64,000 bases of DNA, taken from Kiritimatiellota bacterium (GTDB lineage Bacteria > Verrucomicrobiota > Lentisphaeria > Oligosphaerales > JAADHN01). Each line of letters opens with the position of its first letter. The stretch's first letter is position 1. Made by a program: the position numbers and the translations under genes. The notes below the pieces were generated by a model. It searched no databases. It had not been told where the DNA came from and saw only the letters and a program-made list of their open reading frames with translations. Location of the stretch: contig JAADHN010000138.1 of NCBI GenBank assembly GCA_013151865.1, positions 84,246 to 148,245 of the forward strand. The letters run 5' to 3'. This document shows, one piece after another, positions 1 through 11,027 of this stretch.

Positions 1-619
1 AAAGGATCATGGCGCAAATCCCCACCATCAACCCGCCGGCGGTGGTGATCAATGCTTTGGCAACGCCGTGGGAGACGGCGATGGGTTTGACGCCCACCTC
101 GACCTGGAGGCCGGCAAACGACTGGAGCATCCCCAGGACCGTCCCGAGAAGACCGACCATCGGCGCCACCACCGCGATGTCGAGCAAATACTGAATGCGC
201 TGCCAAAGTGTGCCCGCCTGCCGGGCGCCTTCGTCCTCGACAGCGTCTCGGATCAGGAGATAATCCACCTGCTTGGCGCCTGAAATCTGCTGGATCGCCG
301 CGCCGATGATGCGCGCAGCAGGAGAGCCGTTGCTCTCGCACACGGCGGCCAACGCATCGGCATCCCCTTCGGTCGCCGCGTCCTCCGCCTCGCGAATGAA
401 CCCCCGCGGATAGAGCAGGTTGGCACGCAACGTGAACAGGAAGAAAACGACGAGAAACGTCCCGATCGCCGAGAGACCGATGATCACCCACATCGTCCAA
501 CCGCCGGCCTGGAGAATGTCGTGAAAACTCTTCATCTGCTGCACCTGGGGCCCGGCGGCCGCCGCACGCAATGCGCTGAAAATCAGCCCGCTCCCAAACA
601 CCCGGATGAATGCCTTCAT
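1..619 (-). CDS. MotA/TolQ/ExbB proton-channel family protein (3' end outside window)
   Basis: This is the first 206 codons of an inner-membrane proton-channel subunit of the ExbB/TolQ family. With an ExbD/TolR partner, such proteins use proton motive force to energise outer-membrane transport or envelope processes. The ORF track misses it because it runs off the left edge. I read it by reverse-complementing the sequence. The start ATG (617-619) follows AGAGGAG at good spacing. There is an N-terminal hydrophobic stretch, a membrane segment around residue 40-60 (MWVIIGLSAIGTFLVVFF), and the family block AVVAPMVGLLGTVLGM near residue 170, followed by GGLMVGI, where the window ends. An ExbD/TolR gene would be expected next, beyond position 1. 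Family assignment is firm. Which system it powers cannot be told. Confidence 0.88.
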   Translation of the reverse strand, partial: MKAFIRVFGSGLIFSALRAAAAGPQVQQMKSFHDILQAGGWTMWVIIGLSAIGTFLVVFFLFTLRANLLYPRGFIREAEDAATEGDADALAAVCESNGSPAARIIGAAIQQISGAKQVDYLLIRDAVEDEGARQAGTLWQRIQYLLDIAVVAPMVGLLGTVLGMLQSFAGLQVEVGVKPIAVSHGVAKALITTAGGLMVGICAMIL

Positions 620-732
620 CGTGACTCCTCTTGCTGTCGTGTCGACGGCCCCGCAGAAGCGGCGCCACCGTACAAGGCCATCTCCCAAGAACCACCCGTC
701 TCCTATCCCGCACCGGGTCCGGAGAACGCCGT

Positions 733-759
733 AATATAGTGCGGGTTTTCGGTCGGCAA
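733..759 (-). promoter_or_regulatory. possible sigma-70 promoter upstream of the ExbB/TolQ gene
   Basis: On the minus strand TTGCCG is followed by a 15-base spacer and TATATT, about 110 bases before the start codon. The spacer is short, so this is a weak candidate. It is the only AT-rich hexamer pair I saw in the 269-base gap between this gene and its upstream neighbour. Confidence 0.25.
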
Positions 760-888
760 GCCCACGGCGGGGGGAAAACCTCCCGGCTGGCAATCCACCC
801 GACGTCGGACCGCCGGTCCATCGCGTCCTCCACCCACCGTGGGGGTTGCAGCCGCCGCCGGCTCCTTGATCTCCCCTGCAGACGGGCG

Positions 889-1968
<1,080 letters not shown>

Positions 1969-2192
1969 CGAAATGTCTCCTCTCCATCCCTTGCACTCCG
2001 CCGCCTCAACTGGCCCTGCGCCGGTTCGCATACCCTACATGGTCCCGACCAGGCGCCGCCGCGTCCCTGAGATCAGAACTGTTCCGCTCCCTGCCGGTCG
2101 GGAACAGGCCGGCAGGAGGCGCTCCTCCTTCCGGCGGAGGGTTCGGGAAGCCGTCCGTGTTTCGAGCTCACTCCCCGACCGGGCTCTGGCGA

Positions 2193-3278
2193 TCAGAATC
2201 GCCCGTCCCGAACTTCGAAATGCGTGGGTTTCCCAAACGTTCGCCCACCTCGGGCCACCCAACGCGCCACCCATTCGATCAGAGTGTCCACATGCACCGA
2301 CGGCCGCCCGAAAAGCTCCACGGCCCTCGATGCGTCGCTCAGGAGCGCCGTACCGGCCTCGTGATTCACAAACACCGGTTTGCGATCCAGCAAGCGCCCG
2401 AACCGACAGGCCACGTCCCGGACGGACAGCACCTCCGGTCCCGTGACGTTCAAGACCGACGGGGGACTGGCAGCCAATTCCAGACTGCGCAGGATCTGCC
2501 GGTTGGCGTCCCCCTGCCAGATCACGTTCACATAGCCCGTCGACAAATCGATAGGAGCGCCGGCCGCCACTTTGCGCGCGATATCAAGCAACACGCCATA
2601 GCGAAGTTCCACGGCATAATTGAGGCGAACCAACGTGCACGGCGTTCCATATCGCCGTGAGAAAAACTCGAACACCCGCTCACGCCCCAAGCAAGATTGG
2701 GCATACTCCCCGACCGGGGCGGGGGCCGTATTCTCACGAGGCGGATGCCCGTCCACTCGAGAAAACGGATACACGTTCCCCGTCGACAAGACCGCAATTC
2801 GCGAATCACGGTAACGGTCGGCGACGACCCCCGGCAGGTACGTGTTGGCCGCCCACGTCCCGGAGGCTTGGCCGGATGTGCCAAACTTGACGCCGACCAT
2901 AAACACGACCAGGGGCGCGGACGGTAATCGGCGAATCGCGGAAGGGTCGAAAAGGTCGCAGACCACAGTCTCGATCCCGGCCGCGTCCAGGTGGGCTCGG
3001 ACGCCCGGACTTGAAAAACGCGACACGGCGATGATCCGGCCGGGGCTTCCCGCCGCATTCCAGGCTCGGCGCGCGAGGCGGCAGAACGACGGTCCCAACT
3101 TGCCGCCGGCCCCAAGGACAACCAAGTCCCCGCGCTCGCTTCCGGCAAAGTCGATGACCGACCGGTCGGGCCGGGACAGCAGTTCTTCCAAATGCGCTTC
3201 GTCTCGAACCTCCACAGGCAGGACGTCTTCGGACTTATACTCGCTCTTTTCAGTGCTCGAGGTGCTTGCAGAAGGCAT
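2193..3278 (-). CDS. NAD-dependent epimerase/dehydratase (extended SDR) family protein
   Basis: A 361-residue extended short-chain dehydrogenase/reductase. The Rossmann motif appears as LVVLGAGGKLGPSF near residue 52-65, a variant of GxxGxxG. The strand V-V-C-D-L-F-D near residue 105 is typical of the adenine-binding region. STGNVYPFS resembles the catalytic Ser region of UDP-sugar epimerases. The usual YxxxK is not clear; the best candidate is YAQSCLGRE, which would replace Lys with another residue, so catalytic competence is uncertain. The start follows GAGGATGATCG. It is followed on the same strand by the DapA-like gene, which suggests a two-step sugar or sugar-acid conversion. The substrate is unassigned. 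Confidence 0.8.
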   Translation of the reverse strand: MPSASTSSTEKSEYKSEDVLPVEVRDEAHLEELLSRPDRSVIDFAGSERGDLVVLGAGGKLGPSFCRLARRAWNAAGSPGRIIAVSRFSSPGVRAHLDAAGIETVVCDLFDPSAIRRLPSAPLVVFMVGVKFGTSGQASGTWAANTYLPGVVADRYRDSRIAVLSTGNVYPFSRVDGHPPRENTAPAPVGEYAQSCLGRERVFEFFSRRYGTPCTLVRLNYAVELRYGVLLDIARKVAAGAPIDLSTGYVNVIWQGDANRQILRSLELAASPPSVLNVTGPEVLSVRDVACRFGRLLDRKPVFVNHEAGTALLSDASRAVELFGRPSVHVDTLIEWVARWVARGGRTFGKPTHFEVRDGRF

Positions 3279-3742
3279 CGATCATCCTCTTTTCCTTTGG
3301 AGAATCATGAGACAAGTTTTGCCGGCACGCCCCAAACGGGTGCGATATCCTCAATCGCGCCGTTTGCAAATCGGCCCTTCTGGAACTCTCGGAGCGGTCC
3401 CCGGCGACGTCGCGCCGAGCCGGCCGGCCTTTCTGCCAAACCCCGGATTCATGGCCGAGCCGCGGGTCGACATGACGCCCGTGCCCCGGGGACAACCGCG
3501 ACGTCTCGGCGCACGAAGCGACCGATTCGCCGGCTGCGTGGGACTCGCGAATCAGCCCGGCAGGTCCACGTGCAATCCAAAACGGCGCCAAATCTCCGGG
3601 CGACGGCCCGACAAGCGAGCGTAACAGATGAATTACGGTGGGGACATCCGGGTCCAGGGAATGCTGCTCGTGCAGAACGACGCGCTTGGAGGCGACCGTC
3701 TCGGCCGTCCACCCCACAGAGCCCGACCACAGGGGCGGGAGT
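3279..3742. other. gene-free stretch, nothing recognised
   Basis: All six frames give only low-complexity, arginine- and proline-rich shadow translations here. I see no RNA gene, terminator or recognisable protein remnant. Confidence 0.5.
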
Positions 3743-3888
3743 CGCGGGAGTTTTCGCTCGTCGCCAGAGGCGAGTCGCTGTCCGCCTGAGGCGTGCCTGC
3801 CCCGCTCGACGGAAACGAAATCGCACCCAAAACCGCACTCGCGCGCGGCCACACATTCTTTCTTTCTCTTTATGTTGTGGCCGGGCTC
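3743..3888 (+). repeat. dispersed intergenic repeat B, copy 1
   Basis: This block recurs in inverted orientation at 19895-20213. Shared stretches include CGCGGGAGTT, TCGCTGTCCGCCTGAGGCG, a segment reading roughly AACGAAATCnCACCCAAAAnCGCACT, and TTGTGGCCGGGCTC. It holds short palindromes (TCGCCagaGGCGA and CCGCCTGAGGCG). Copy 2 carries about 170 extra bases in the middle. No protein is encoded, although both copies give the same shadow peptide QADSDSPLA on the opposite strand. Confidence 0.7.
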
Positions 3889-3927
3889 CCCACAGGACTG
3901 ATCGGTCGGAGACGACTCGCTCCGACC

Positions 3928-3956
3928 TTGACAACTCCTTCTGTTGCAGTTAAAGT
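3928..3956 (+). promoter_or_regulatory. consensus-like sigma-70 promoter
   Basis: TTGACA, exactly 17 bases, then TAAAGT. The architecture is the same as at the two pseudopilin promoters in this window (TTGACA-N17-TAGAAT and TTGACA-N17-TAAAAT). It points rightward. A transcript would run through MITE A1 and could reach the CARDB-type gene at 4601, giving a leader of about 640 bases, or could end earlier as a non-coding RNA. No terminator is visible in between. Confidence 0.5.
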
Positions 3957-3978
3957 ATATCATAACAATGCGCTTTAA

Positions 3979-4326
3979 CCTGAACCCTTCACTTTCACCC
4001 GTGAAGGCCTGTGCCGCATGTGGTTTCGCGGCAAGACGCCGGTGTGGTGACCACTCCAGCCGAGGCGTAGCCGAGACGGCCGCCCACCAGGACGGAGTGA
4101 TCCGCCTCAGGCGGAGAACGCCAACTTGCAGCCGCGAAACCAGATGCAGTGCCGGCCTTCGCCAAGGCTACGGCCCGACAGGCAGGCGGCGCGCCCGAAG
4201 GGCGAAGCGCATTGCCGTTCGTCCGACGCAAGCGCCGGGAATCGAGTACACTCGCAGCATCGGTCGCGACGGTTTTCCGTCCAGTGTGGATCGACACGAT
4301 ACTGTCGGCTTCACAAATAGTTCAGG
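3979..4326 (+). mobile_element. MITE-like element A, copy 1 (348 bp)
   Basis: The element has ends CCTGAAC and GTTCAGG and is flanked on both sides by TTAA, so with flanks it reads TTTAACCTGAAC ... GTTCAGGTTAAA. A second, shorter copy lies in opposite orientation at 34852-35124 and shares most of the interior (GCCGGCCTTCGCCAAGGC, CAAGCGCCGGGAATCGAGTA). This copy carries about 65 extra bases around 4057-4120, including CCGCCTCAGGCGG. There is no transposase inside. Ends beginning CC with TTAA duplication are what I recall for IS1380-type elements; that link is an inference. Confidence 0.72.
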
Positions 4327-4600
4327 TTAAAACCGTCCGGGGAATGTTGCTGAGCCGGCGAGTTCGCCTGCGCTCCAAGTTACTTCCAGACGATCGGCAA
4401 TTGCCCTGCTGGAATACTGGAGCCGCCCGGGGCATCGCGGGACGGCGCCGAGGCCCGGGGACGCAGAATCCCGGCTTGGAATTGCGACGACGCATTGACC
4501 GTATTCTATCCGTAAAAAAGGCCGTATTCAAGGCGGAGGTCGGGGCAACTCAACCACGACTCCAGCCTCGAAGGCAATGAAACACACGGGAGGTCGCCCG

Positions 4601-7591
4601 ATGAACCGTCCCCTGTCGCGCTCAGTTCTCTGTCTTGTCGCTGCCGCCCTGTTCTTCCCGGTCCGTCCGCTCCGTGCCAACGGGGCCGACCCCGAAACGA
4701 ATTTGCCCGACCTGACAGTCTCGGGGGTTCTGGCCGACACTGACTGGGTCTCCGCCACCACCGAGTCGCCCGCCTTTGTGGAAGCTTTGCAGATCGAGCT
4801 GCGGGCAATCGCTGCGGCGACCGAGGCGCGGATCTTCGTGGTTCGTTCATTGCCCGGCGTCAATTACCTGTTGCTGCACTGCACCCCGGACCGCCCGTCG
4901 GCTGCAGCGGCGGCCCCACGGGGTACGCCGCCCGAAACACTTGGCACAACCGAAGCCTTCCGGAACGTCGTGGAACGCGTCCGGCGTGCCGTCCGCGACC
5001 TCTCTTTCGTGGAATTCTGCGCCTACAATCCGGTCGATATCCAAGGGCCCCAGCCGCTTTCCTGGATGGCTGACAGTCCCAGGCCCGAATCCCGCCCGTT
5101 TCCGGAAGTTGTCCCCGGCGAACTGGTGGTTGGACTTCGGGGCGGGGTCGTGCCGCTCGTCCGAGTCCATGCTGTCTTCACCGCCGGCAACGACGCCTGG
5201 GCGGGGCGGGTTCAGGCACGTTTCTCCCGTCTTTCCCCGGACGGAAGCACCCGCGCCGGTGTGGCGGCGCTGCGGCCGGTCTTCTTCCGCAACGGCAGTG
5301 CCGAAGCCGCAGTCGGGTTTCTGGCGAGTCCGGGTGCGGCAGCCTTCGCAGTGGAAATCGACCCGGACGACCAAGTCCATGAAAGCGATGAGACCAACAA
5401 CGTCTTGCGGACCGCAGTGGACGTTCCTCCAGTGCTGTTCCGACTCTCGGCGGAAGCAGCACCGACCTCGGCCGGAGGAGCGAATGCCGCCGCCGTGCGC
5501 GGCGTCCTCGAGATCGGCAATTTCGGCAACGGCCCGGTTCGTTTCCTTTACCGGTCCGTGAGCTTCCGTTTGGACGGCGCTTCCGTCCGAGTGGTCTGGC
5601 ATGTCGACACGGCGCATGACGCGGCTCAGGCACCCGGGATCTCCGTACCTCCCGGGGCCGTGCTGCCCCTGCCCTTCTCTCTCGACGGCCCGGTCGCGAG
5701 CGGGGACCATCTGCTTGAAGCCGACCTCGACAGCTTCAATCTCCACTGCAAAGCCCGGTTCCGGACCGGACCACCGCCACCCGCCGTCAACCTCACGCCG
5801 CTCCCGGCGGACGCGAATGCGACCGCCGTCCGGGTTGAACCCTCCACCGGCGACCCCAACATCCGGATTCTGCTCGAAAACGACGCCTGGAATGCCTTCA
5901 GCGACGTCCCCCTCTTGGCGGAAGTGGAGATCGTGCCCGCCCCCGTGATGGCGAATGCCGACAACGGTCTTTTTCGCTTGTGGGACCTGGAAATCGTTCT
6001 GCGCGGCCGGCGCGACCTGAGTAACTCGGGTCCCCGTGTGCAAGCATTGGCGGAACGACTCGCCCGGGAATGGTACGTGGAGGACGCCTGGCCGCTTCCT
6101 GCCCCCATTCTGATCGAGGATGAACCGGAGAGGGGACTGCATTTTTCCGATTTCCTCCCGGGCCTCCAACGCGAGTGGCGAGTGGCGGTCCGACTCGACC
6201 GGGAAGCCCCGCCGCGTTCGCTGCTCCGGGTGAAACTCCCGGTCGAACGCATCATGGACACGACCGTCAACGTTGAAGGATCGATCCTGCCGCCGTTGCC
6301 CGTCGTCGTCGAGTTCGCGGCCGAACTTCTGCCCCCGCCCGTACCTCGAGACGGCGAAGGCATCCCCGCTTCGTTTTTCTATCGTGCGGCGACCCCTCTG
6401 TTCCACGTCGGTCGACTCCCGGCAATCGGGTTCCTGCCGCTACGAACCGACACGGACATGCGCATCTTGGCCGCCGTGGATCCGGAAAACCGAATCCCGG
6501 AATCCGACGAAGAAGACAACAAGTGCGAGGTGCCCGCCGACCCGGGCCCGGGAAAAGCCGAGTTCCGTGCCGAGGCCTTCGTGCACTGGACCGCACCCGA
6601 CACGGCCCTGCTCCCGAACCTCGAGCTCACTGTTGTCGGCACATTGAACAACAATAGCGATGCCCCGGTCGTGCTCGAGTTTCCTACGTCTCTGCAAATG
6701 GACTTTTCCTGGGACGACCGCTATCGCTGGTCCAGCGGGCGCTTCTTTTTGGAAATGCTCACCACCGTCGAAGTCCCTGCCGGCGAGCAGCACACCTGGG
6801 AGATCTCCGTGCCCCTCCGGGAACTGTGGCGTGCAGTCGTGCCGGCCAATCCCGCCCCGGACGGGTCACGGATGCTGCCGACCCTCAACCTCCTGGTCGA
6901 ACTGGTGGGGACCCAATACCGGGACGAAGTCAGGGCACGACTGCCCGGGAACGCGCCGGCGCTCGATGCAGACGGCGACCTGCTGCCGGACGCCTGGGCG
7001 GATGCGTTCCTCGGGGATTCGGATGCTCCCGGTTCGGAGACGGCAGAGGAAGACGCCGACGGCGACGGATGGGACAACCTATTCGAATTCCTCCATGGGA
7101 CAGATCCCATCAATCCCGACGACCTCCCGGACGGCCGCCTGTTCCGCCTCCGCCTCCTTCCTGGATGGAACCTGATCTCCCTGCCCGTGGCCCCGGAACA
7201 ACCTGAACCCGACGCCCTTTTCGGCGACGCCGTCCTCGGCGACATTTGGAAGTGGGTGGCTTCCTCGGACGCCCCCGGCGGCGAATATCGACCGACCGAC
7301 CGAATCGAACCCCATGCCGCATATTGGGTTTTCGCCCGCCGAGAAGTCGACCTCAGAATCCCCGGTGCCCCTCACCAGACCGCCAGGCTCAGGCTCAGAC
7401 CGGGCTGGACCCTTTCGGGCGCCGGCGGCCCGGTGCGCCTCAACAGCATCACGCGTGCACGCCTCACGGTCTGGCGCTGGGACGCCGAGCACCAGCGATA
7501 CGAGCCCGTCCCGGACGGTTTAATGGAAGAAGGCGCCGGATATTGGATCTCTGCGCCCGAAACCGTAGACCTGAATCTCACCGGCCAATAG
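4601..7591 (+). CDS. large exported CARDB-type protein with C-terminal GWNLISLP repeats
   Basis: A 996-residue secreted or surface protein of unknown function. The start is the ATG at 4601, 8 bases after GGGAGG, not the ORF-track ATG at 4577. A signal peptide is visible (SVLCLVAAALFFPVRPLRANG). Two CARDB-like beta-sandwich modules end in the typical acidic turn: EIDPDDQVHESDETNN near residue 248 and AVDPENRIPESDEEDN near residue 622. A thrombospondin-type-3-like calcium-binding segment (DADGDGWDNLFEFLHGTDP) lies near residue 822. The last 145 residues hold two copies of a GW module, the first beginning LLPGWNLISLPV near residue 852. The same module ends the 1189-residue protein at 38561-42130. 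Role in adhesion or matrix is inferred from domain type only. Confidence 0.8.
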   Translation: MNRPLSRSVLCLVAAALFFPVRPLRANGADPETNLPDLTVSGVLADTDWVSATTESPAFVEALQIELRAIAAATEARIFVVRSLPGVNYLLLHCTPDRPSAAAAAPRGTPPETLGTTEAFRNVVERVRRAVRDLSFVEFCAYNPVDIQGPQPLSWMADSPRPESRPFPEVVPGELVVGLRGGVVPLVRVHAVFTAGNDAWAGRVQARFSRLSPDGSTRAGVAALRPVFFRNGSAEAAVGFLASPGAAAFAVEIDPDDQVHESDETNNVLRTAVDVPPVLFRLSAEAAPTSAGGANAAAVRGVLEIGNFGNGPVRFLYRSVSFRLDGASVRVVWHVDTAHDAAQAPGISVPPGAVLPLPFSLDGPVASGDHLLEADLDSFNLHCKARFRTGPPPPAVNLTPLPADANATAVRVEPSTGDPNIRILLENDAWNAFSDVPLLAEVEIVPAPVMANADNGLFRLWDLEIVLRGRRDLSNSGPRVQALAERLAREWYVEDAWPLPAPILIEDEPERGLHFSDFLPGLQREWRVAVRLDREAPPRSLLRVKLPVERIMDTTVNVEGSILPPLPVVVEFAAELLPPPVPRDGEGIPASFFYRAATPLFHVGRLPAIGFLPLRTDTDMRILAAVDPENRIPESDEEDNKCEVPADPGPGKAEFRAEAFVHWTAPDTALLPNLELTVVGTLNNNSDAPVVLEFPTSLQMDFSWDDRYRWSSGRFFLEMLTTVEVPAGEQHTWEISVPLRELWRAVVPANPAPDGSRMLPTLNLLVELVGTQYRDEVRARLPGNAPALDADGDLLPDAWADAFLGDSDAPGSETAEEDADGDGWDNLFEFLHGTDPINPDDLPDGRLFRLRLLPGWNLISLPVAPEQPEPDALFGDAVLGDIWKWVASSDAPGGEYRPTDRIEPHAAYWVFARREVDLRIPGAPHQTARLRLRPGWTLSGAGGPVRLNSITRARLTVWRWDAEHQRYEPVPDGLMEEGAGYWISAPETVDLNLTGQ

Positions 7592-7746
7592 TCCCGAGCA
7601 GGCGTTTCCGCTCTGAACTCGTAGCCCCACCGGAACGGTCTTGACGCTGCCGGGACGGTCCGTAAGCACGGAAAAACACCTCCCGCACGGCGGAGACGGT
7701 TCGCCCGCTTCCGGCCGACACGGAGCATGGACCGGCGCTGTCCGTC

Positions 7747-8691
7747 TCACCCCCCCAGACACGAGCCCGACGCCCCGAAACGGGTGAACTTGGTGAACAG
7801 ATCGCGGAAAACGGTATCTCGCTCGACATGCACGGCCACGCGCATGAAGTGACGCCTCTCGTCAATGCTGTACGTGGCCCGGTCAGTCAGGATCGGGGCG
7901 TGGACGATGTTCGTCGGCACCCATTCCGGGGCGATGAGCCACGCCACGGCCGATATGTCCCAAATTACTTTGGACCAGGCGAAGTGGTCCTCGTGATACG
8001 CGGCCACGATATCGCAGAGATAATCTCCCAAAGGCCCCGTACGCCGAAGCCAGCGATCAAGTTCGGGGACCGTGGTACGGAGGTGCTCGGACACGTTGGC
8101 GCAGGGAATCAAAACGTGTGGGGCGCCGGAATCGAACATGAGTTGCGATGCCGGGATGTCCTGTTGCAGGTTATGTTCCCGGGCCGTCGGCCAATAGAGC
8201 GGCTGTCCCCCCAGCCAGACAATGACGATGCGTTCGACGATGGATGGTTCCATGAGCAAAGCCGACGCCACGTTGGTGGGAGCGCCGATGGTCAATACGT
8301 AAAGCGGTCCGTCGTCGGAGGCCATCGCTTTCTCGACCAAGTCTCGAGCCGCGGGACTGTTTACGCATTGCCCGGGCCCCGGCAAATATCGGTCCGACCC
8401 CTTGAAGACAAAACCTTCGGTGTCGGTTTTTCCCATCTTGTCCAAGACCCGCAGAATCTCTTCGTAACTTTGTTCCATGCCCCTGGCGGGATTGCCGCCG
8501 CAATTGAAAGGGGCGGCGTAGACCGCTTCGAGTCGGCACGCTTCCGGCGACAAGAGTGCGTACGCCAAGGCGAATTGGTCGTCCACTTCATTGAAGGTGT
8601 CGGTGTCCAGCACGGCGCGTACCGGCTTCCCGGTCGGGGGCGCCAGCCGTTGAATCATCAGATCGTCCGGGAGTCGGGGGAAGTCGGCCAT
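7747..8691 (-). CDS. inosine-uridine-type nucleoside hydrolase
   Basis: A 314-residue member of the IunH nucleoside hydrolase family, which cleaves the N-glycosidic bond of ribonucleosides to release base and ribose. The N-terminal calcium-binding aspartate cluster is present as VLDTDTFNEVDDQFAL near residue 27-42. This is a variant spacing of the usual DTDxGxDD motif and may mark a subfamily with different specificity. TIGAPTNVASAL near residue 137 matches the second conserved block. Length fits the family, and no signal peptide is seen, so it acts in the cytoplasm. AAGGAGAG precedes the ATG. It is convergent with the CARDB-type gene and lies downstream of two exported carbohydrate-type genes on the same strand. 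Confidence 0.85.
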   Translation of the reverse strand: MADFPRLPDDLMIQRLAPPTGKPVRAVLDTDTFNEVDDQFALAYALLSPEACRLEAVYAAPFNCGGNPARGMEQSYEEILRVLDKMGKTDTEGFVFKGSDRYLPGPGQCVNSPAARDLVEKAMASDDGPLYVLTIGAPTNVASALLMEPSIVERIVIVWLGGQPLYWPTAREHNLQQDIPASQLMFDSGAPHVLIPCANVSEHLRTTVPELDRWLRRTGPLGDYLCDIVAAYHEDHFAWSKVIWDISAVAWLIAPEWVPTNIVHAPILTDRATYSIDERRHFMRVAVHVERDTVFRDLFTKFTRFGASGSCLGG

Positions 8692-9117
8692 TGTTCTCTC
8701 CTTCTCGGTTTTCCGTCAAGCTCCTTTTGCGATACCCAATACGCGTCGGGCTACGCGAATGGAACACTCGCACTGGTTGACTTGTGATCGACGTTTCGGC
8801 TCGTTTGCCGGGCGGCACGGCTCCCGCGCACGACGAAATCGCCTTCCGGTGGGAATCGCCGGGCGTGTGCCTTCGTTCAGTTTACGCGTCGCCGACGTTG
8901 CGTGAGTGAAGCCCGGACATCGGAATGATACAGCGTCCACGACCACTGCACGGGCGCAACGGTTCATCGGACCCAACCGCGAGCTTACGAGCGATGCGTC
9001 CCCCCGTGTCCGGGCGGTATGGATCGAGCCGAGCCCGGAAGCTTGGCCCGATCAATGCCTGCGGCCCGCCGCGGCAGCCCGACGGCGATGACTCCGCTCA
9101 AGGCCTTTCTCCCCCGG
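8692..9117. other. gene-free stretch of 426 bases, nothing recognised
   Basis: It lies between the sialidase-like gene and the nucleoside hydrolase, both on the minus strand. I see no coding sequence, no convincing promoter pair and no T-tailed hairpin. Confidence 0.45.
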
Positions 9118-10764
9118 TCATGGCCGGTAGAAGGCGCCCTCTATGTAGCACTCGCCGGCCGGGTCGTTGTAGTAATACACAGTGAAAACCCGGCCGTCCT
9201 TCAGCTCGATACTCACGGGGTAACCGAGGTCCGGGGTGGGCGCACCATGGGCGAGGAGGATCTCGCGGTCCACATCCCACGACCTGCCCCGATCCCGACT
9301 GATGCAGGCACGGATACCGTACGGTTTGTAGCGGTAGCCGTAGGTCATGAGCAGGCGTCCATCCTTGAGTGCGAGGATGTGCTGGGGGAAACCGCGCACC
9401 CGGGTCTTTCGCACAGGCGACCAACGCCGTCCGTTCGTCGAGAACGCCTGTCGCACATAGCCGTCCACCTGGACGCGAATGGTGACGATCCACGGCCCTT
9501 TCGGCGGGATGACAAGGTACGGCTCGTCGTACACCACCTGTTTGTCGTGGAAATCGGCGGCAGAAGCGCCCACATCGGCGTACTCCTCCCAGACGCGACC
9601 GCCGTCCGCCGAGCGCCAAATCATCACGTGGCGCCGGCCTTCGCGATTGCGCCAAGTTGGACAATAGAGTCCACCGTCGGGGCCAAGCGCCGGCCCGTGA
9701 GGGGTAAAAGGCGGAATGTCGATCGGCTGCGTCCACGTACGGCCGCTGTCATCGGAAAACACGGCCTTTCGTCCGGTATACGCCCGCTGGCCGTCTTTCA
9801 GGATGCGCGCGGTCTGTTCGGCAAATTTCTTGCGCAATGCGACGGACGCCATCCAACTGTTCCAGACATTGAACGTGACCAGAATCCGCCCGTTCGGCAG
9901 GGCGTGGATCGAGGGATCGCGTTCGTCCGACGGCGAGTCCCAAATGACGACGGGCTGCGTCCAGGTACGACCCTCGTCGCGGGAGCGCGTCAACATGATT
10001 CGCCCAAACGGACATACGTGGGCGATCCCGTCGCGGAACACCACGCCCAAGCCACCGTCGGGCAGGCGGTCGATGCCGGGAAACGCGTGGTGCCGTCCCA
10101 CCGTCTTGCAGATCGTCACGTGGTCGGCGACCGCACGGTACTTGCGGGTGACCGTCAGGATCGGAACGAAACGGAACGATTGCAGATAGACTTTCCGCCC
10201 CACGGAACGAATCACGATCTGCCGGCCCGTGAGGTCGGCGGCGGCGCGCCAGTGAAACTCGAAGTTGAAGTCCCGGCCGGACGTCACGGCCGGCGCGGTG
10301 ATTACGTCGAAATCTTCCTCGTCCGACAACTTCACTGCGAGGCTCATGTTCGGTTCAACCGCCCGCAAGCCAAGATAGATGTGGTACGGACCTTCGAGTT
10401 TCGGATCGTACACAAGGTCCGCGGGACGCCCCTCGGCGTTCAGGACGGCCCTGGTCCAGACGGGATGCCGAAGGAGCCAATACCCGTCGGCCCGATCTCT
10501 TTCCGGGCCGTCCGCGAGCCATTTCCCGGTGCGATCTTCGTCCACTTTCTTGATGATGCGCCGGGGTGTGCAACGCTCGAAATCCGTACGGACAATAGGA
10601 GAGCCGAGGCGTTCCTCGCTCAACTCGACAACCTCGAACCCTCTGTCGGCCGGTCCGACTCCAAGCGTCGCAACGGCGACGAGGAATCCGGTCAGGAACA
10701 GGCGGCTCCCCCGGGAAGAGAGCCCTCCGCCGGGTCGTACTGACTTCGGATAAACAAAACGCAT
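9118..10764 (-). CDS. exported sialidase-like BNR/Asp-box repeat protein
   Basis: A 548-residue six-bladed beta-propeller of the sialidase / BNR-repeat superfamily, exported and likely acting on glycans. The ORF track extends it to 785 residues, but the first 237 are shadow sequence over the neighbouring gene. The ATG at 10762-10764 follows AAGAGGAGC and opens a signal peptide (LFLTGFLVAVATLGV). About 200 residues of a possible carbohydrate-binding beta-sandwich precede the propeller. Asp-box motifs are plain: SRDEGRTWT, SDDSGRTWT, SADGGRVWE, STNGRRWS and SRDRGRSWD. Many proteins of this class are not true sialidases, so substrate is left open. It probably shares a transcript with the putative glycosidase gene 263 bases upstream. 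Confidence 0.82.
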   Translation of the reverse strand: MRFVYPKSVRPGGGLSSRGSRLFLTGFLVAVATLGVGPADRGFEVVELSEERLGSPIVRTDFERCTPRRIIKKVDEDRTGKWLADGPERDRADGYWLLRHPVWTRAVLNAEGRPADLVYDPKLEGPYHIYLGLRAVEPNMSLAVKLSDEEDFDVITAPAVTSGRDFNFEFHWRAAADLTGRQIVIRSVGRKVYLQSFRFVPILTVTRKYRAVADHVTICKTVGRHHAFPGIDRLPDGGLGVVFRDGIAHVCPFGRIMLTRSRDEGRTWTQPVVIWDSPSDERDPSIHALPNGRILVTFNVWNSWMASVALRKKFAEQTARILKDGQRAYTGRKAVFSDDSGRTWTQPIDIPPFTPHGPALGPDGGLYCPTWRNREGRRHVMIWRSADGGRVWEEYADVGASAADFHDKQVVYDEPYLVIPPKGPWIVTIRVQVDGYVRQAFSTNGRRWSPVRKTRVRGFPQHILALKDGRLLMTYGYRYKPYGIRACISRDRGRSWDVDREILLAHGAPTPDLGYPVSIELKDGRVFTVYYYNDPAGECYIEGAFYRP

Positions 10765-11027
10765 CGCCCCGCCGCTCCTCTTGGCGAAAAAACCGTTTCC
10801 CGTTTCCGAACCGAACAGTGCATGAACGATCTGCTGCGACGGCCTCACTTGTCTCGACTCTCGCTCAGCGCCGTCCGGTCGCATCAGCCTCCCAGACAAC
10901 GCCTCGCCCGAGCGGCGGCGCGGTCCAGGCGGCGAGCAAACGCTCCTTGCCGACCCGTTTGCCTGTGGGCGGCGGTGCCTCGGAACGCACTGCGGCCGGA
11001 CCGTGTTCGCGGCCAACGCGTTCCGGG

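Noticed and set aside
4126-4320. small ORF MQCRPSPRLRP... present at two loci (also 34606-35034)
   Set aside because: The protein similarity simply reflects the two copies of MITE-like element A. There is no SD and no conserved start.
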